NCBI GenBank assembly: GCA_018662365.1
Contig: JABJGH010000030.1
Coordinates: 151,587-215,586, forward strand
Source: Chloroflexota bacterium
GTDB lineage: Bacteria; Chloroflexota; Anaerolineae; Anaerolineales; UBA11579
Direction: 5' to 3'
Length of the DNA stretch: 64,000 bases
Part shown: one piece after another, positions 62,313 through 64,000 of the stretch
How positions within the stretch are numbered: position 1 is the first letter of the stretch
Layout: every line of letters begins with the position of its first letter
The notes under the pieces: model-generated
Told to the model about the DNA's origin: nothing
Databases searched by the model: none
The model's input: the letters and a program-made list of their open reading frames with translations, nothing else
Made by a program: the position numbers and the translations under genes

Positions 62313-63613
62313 TTACAAGCAATCAATCAGATTTTACAAAAATAACATTAGATAACGGTCTTAAAATAATGCTCAAGGAGATTCACACCGCGCCTTTGAT
62401 CAGTTATTGGCTCTGGTATCGAGTAGGTTCCCGCAATGAGAAAGCTGGGATCACTGGCATATCTCATTGGACGGAGCATATGATGTTCAAAGGCACCGAT
62501 GCTTTTCCAAATGGAGTCTTAGACAAAACGATCTCTCGCGATGGGGGCTATTGGAACGCAATGACCTATATGGACTGGACCACCTATTTCTCCACCATGC
62601 CTGCTGACAAGGGGGAGCTGATCTTGCGAGTCGAAGCAGATCGTATGCAGAACGGCATCTTTGCCTCGGAAGACGTAGACTCAGAGCGATCCGTGATCAT
62701 TGCAGAGCGGGAAGGAAATGAGAACAGCCCCATGTTTCGTCTCGATGAAGCCGTCCAGGCCGCCGCCTATCAAAAGCATGCCTATCAATATGAAGTGATT
62801 GGCTCAATGGAAGACTTGGAACGTATAAATCGAGAAGACCTTTACACCCATTACAAAACCTATTATGTCCCCAATAATGCTGTCATCTGTGTTGCTGGAG
62901 ATTTTGAAACCGAAGCAATGATTAAGCAGATAAAGGACCTTTTCGGGTCAATTCCTCGTGGACCTGAATTGCCAATAGTTGAGCAGGCAGAACCCAAACA
63001 AAAAGAGGAAAAAAGACTGACCGTCAAGGGACCCGGAGAAACCCCATTCCTCCGCGCCTCCTACCACGCCCCAGAAACCACTAGCGAAGATTTTTTCATC
63101 CTCACTGTCCTCGATAGTTTACTTACCGGAGCCAGTAACCTCAATTTATTTGGAGGCGGGATTTCCAACAAAACCTCCCTTCTCTACAAAGAATTGGTTC
63201 AAAAAGAAATGGCTGTTAGCGTAGCAGGCGGACTCCAGGCCACCATCGATCCCTTCCTCTATTCCATCGTGATGACCATTCATCCAAATCATCAACCGGA
63301 GGATCTCATCACCGTATTAGACCAACAAATTGAATCCGTTCAAAATAAACTCCCTGAAAAATCAGCCCTCGCTAGAGCAGTGAAACAGGCTCGGGCTTTA
63401 TTTGCCTATGGCAGTGAAAGCATCACCAATCAAGCTTTCTGGCTAGGGTTTTCAGAAATGTTCGATGATTATGATTGGTTCACCTCCTATTTAGACCAGT
63501 TAGCCGCTGTAACCCCACAAGACGTGCAGCGAATTGCAAGAAAATATCTCCGTCCCGAAAATCGAATATTGGGTATTTACCTCCCAGATGGAAATGGAGG
63601 TGCCCAAGAATGA
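62291..63613 (+). CDS. M16-family zinc peptidase (catalytic subunit)
   Basis: An insulinase-type peptidase. The zinc motif HxxEH is in GISHWTEHMMFKGTDAFP, and VDSERSVIIAERE supplies the distal Glu region. The body ends near QRIARKYLRPENR. The ORF-track start at 62207 lies inside the methyltransferase gene. The next in-frame start codon is TTG 62291, with no good ribosome binding site; homology begins near 62330. An ATT or ATA start after GTGGAGAAAA is also possible. It overlaps the second M16 gene by 4 bp (ATGA), so the two are a pair. Confidence 0.85.
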   Translation: MGRGENIITSNQSDFTKITLDNGLKIMLKEIHTAPLISYWLWYRVGSRNEKAGITGISHWTEHMMFKGTDAFPNGVLDKTISRDGGYWNAMTYMDWTTYFSTMPADKGELILRVEADRMQNGIFASEDVDSERSVIIAEREGNENSPMFRLDEAVQAAAYQKHAYQYEVIGSMEDLERINREDLYTHYKTYYVPNNAVICVAGDFETEAMIKQIKDLFGSIPRGPELPIVEQAEPKQKEEKRLTVKGPGETPFLRASYHAPETTSEDFFILTVLDSLLTGASNLNLFGGGISNKTSLLYKELVQKEMAVSVAGGLQATIDPFLYSIVMTIHPNHQPEDLITVLDQQIESVQNKLPEKSALARAVKQARALFAYGSESITNQAFWLGFSEMFDDYDWFTSYLDQLAAVTPQDVQRIARKYLRPENRILGIYLPDGNGGAQE

Positions 63614-64000
63614 TCTCTAGGAAAGGTTATCGCCCCACAAATTCAGTGCCCGGTCCAGAAGATGTCACTCGAGTAAAGTTAGATAATGGCATCGTTGTTT
63701 TGGTCCGCCCAAATTTCAACAGTCCCTCCGTTGTTGTTACTGGCGGGCTAAATGTCGGAAGTCTGCAGGATAAGGATGAAACTTTAGGGTTGTCAGATTT
63801 TGTCGCCAGCGCCTTAATGCGCGGCAACCAAACAAAAGATTTTAACCAAGTTTATGACAAGCTCGAATCTGCTGGGGCAAGCCTTGGATTTAGTGGCGGT
63901 ACACATACCACTGGCTTTAATGGCAAATCACTGGTCGAAGATATAGAGTTGCTCCTGGGTTTATTAAAAGAATCCTTGTTTACCCCAACTTTTCCGGAAG
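63610..64000 (+). CDS. M16-family peptidase, non-catalytic partner (3' end missing)
   Basis: This frame is absent from the ORF track because it runs off the right edge. It begins MISRKGYRPTNSVPGPEDVT, continues VKLDNGIVVLVRPNFNSPSV, and the position of HxxEH reads LSDFVASALMRGNQ, lacking the zinc ligands. M16 proteases often pair a catalytic with an inactive subunit, so this one is likely the non-catalytic partner. The first 130 codons are visible. Confidence 0.85.
   Translation, partial: MISRKGYRPTNSVPGPEDVTRVKLDNGIVVLVRPNFNSPSVVVTGGLNVGSLQDKDETLGLSDFVASALMRGNQTKDFNQVYDKLESAGASLGFSGGTHTTGFNGKSLVEDIELLLGLLKESLFTPTFPE

Overview
The window looks like a chromosomal segment from a member of the Chloroflexota, most likely class Anaerolineae. 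This is inferred from gene content and not from a marker-gene comparison. The support is a MutL-like ASKHA protein in an operon of unrecognised membrane proteins, an LPDTG surface protein plus a sortase, SpoVS, a TrpB2-type tryptophan synthase beta chain, DUF5671 membrane proteins and a DHH-CBS-CCA fusion enzyme. GC content is moderate by eye, coding density is high, and there are no rRNA genes, recognisable tRNAs, CRISPR arrays or insertion sequences.

Layout. 1-6.2 kb (+): an operon of mostly unrecognised proteins (repeat-bearing membrane protein, six-TM protein, MutL-like ATPase, barrel/KOW-like protein, LPDTG protein) closed by a strong terminator. 6.2-12.4 kb (-): a pantothenate/CoA operon panB-panE-panC-coaX-methyltransferase-small membrane protein-coaBC-DUF952, preceded by a good promoter and a structured leader that may be an attenuator. 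12.6-13.7 kb: an AT-rich Ser/Thr kinase gene followed by a degraded gene end. 13.9-16.6 kb (+): TPR protein, FAD oxidoreductase, YtxH protein and SpoVS. 16.7-23.6 kb (-): deoxynucleoside kinase, PEP/pyruvate-binding protein, DnaN and two membrane proteins. 23.7-25.9 kb (+): a T-box leader, an unlisted 53-codon gene and trpB2. 26-32.6 kb (-): a Cas4-like/exonuclease fusion (DUF2779), a coiled-coil membrane protein, a paired ABC exporter and a Cys-rich protein.

32.8-42.5 kb (-) is a translation and nucleotide block: nusA-ylxR-infB-rbfA-nrnA-truB-ribF-thyA-folA-methyltransferase. 42.6-48.5 kb (-) holds a GNAT enzyme, the CCA-adding fusion enzyme, and a PP2C phosphatase overlapping a VWA/FHA membrane protein. 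48.7-52.8 kb (+) holds heparinase II/III-like, GT4 and sortase genes, an envelope-polysaccharide theme. 52.9-59.5 kb holds a FemAB/BioF2-like acetyltransferase (-), a PP2C-like/TM/propeller-like protein, priA and a phosphoribosyltransferase. 59.6-64 kb holds MscS (-), a GT2 with an extra Rossmann-like domain, a methyltransferase and a pair of M16 peptidase genes, the second cut by the window edge.

The observations I rate highest are the uncharacterised MutL-like/LPDTG operon, the panB leader with two related hairpins, a T-box whose discriminator-pairing base does not fit tRNA-Trp, the 53-codon gene between it and trpB, and a recurring promoter layout (-10 box 6-8 nt before the start codon) suggesting leaderless mRNAs at five genes.
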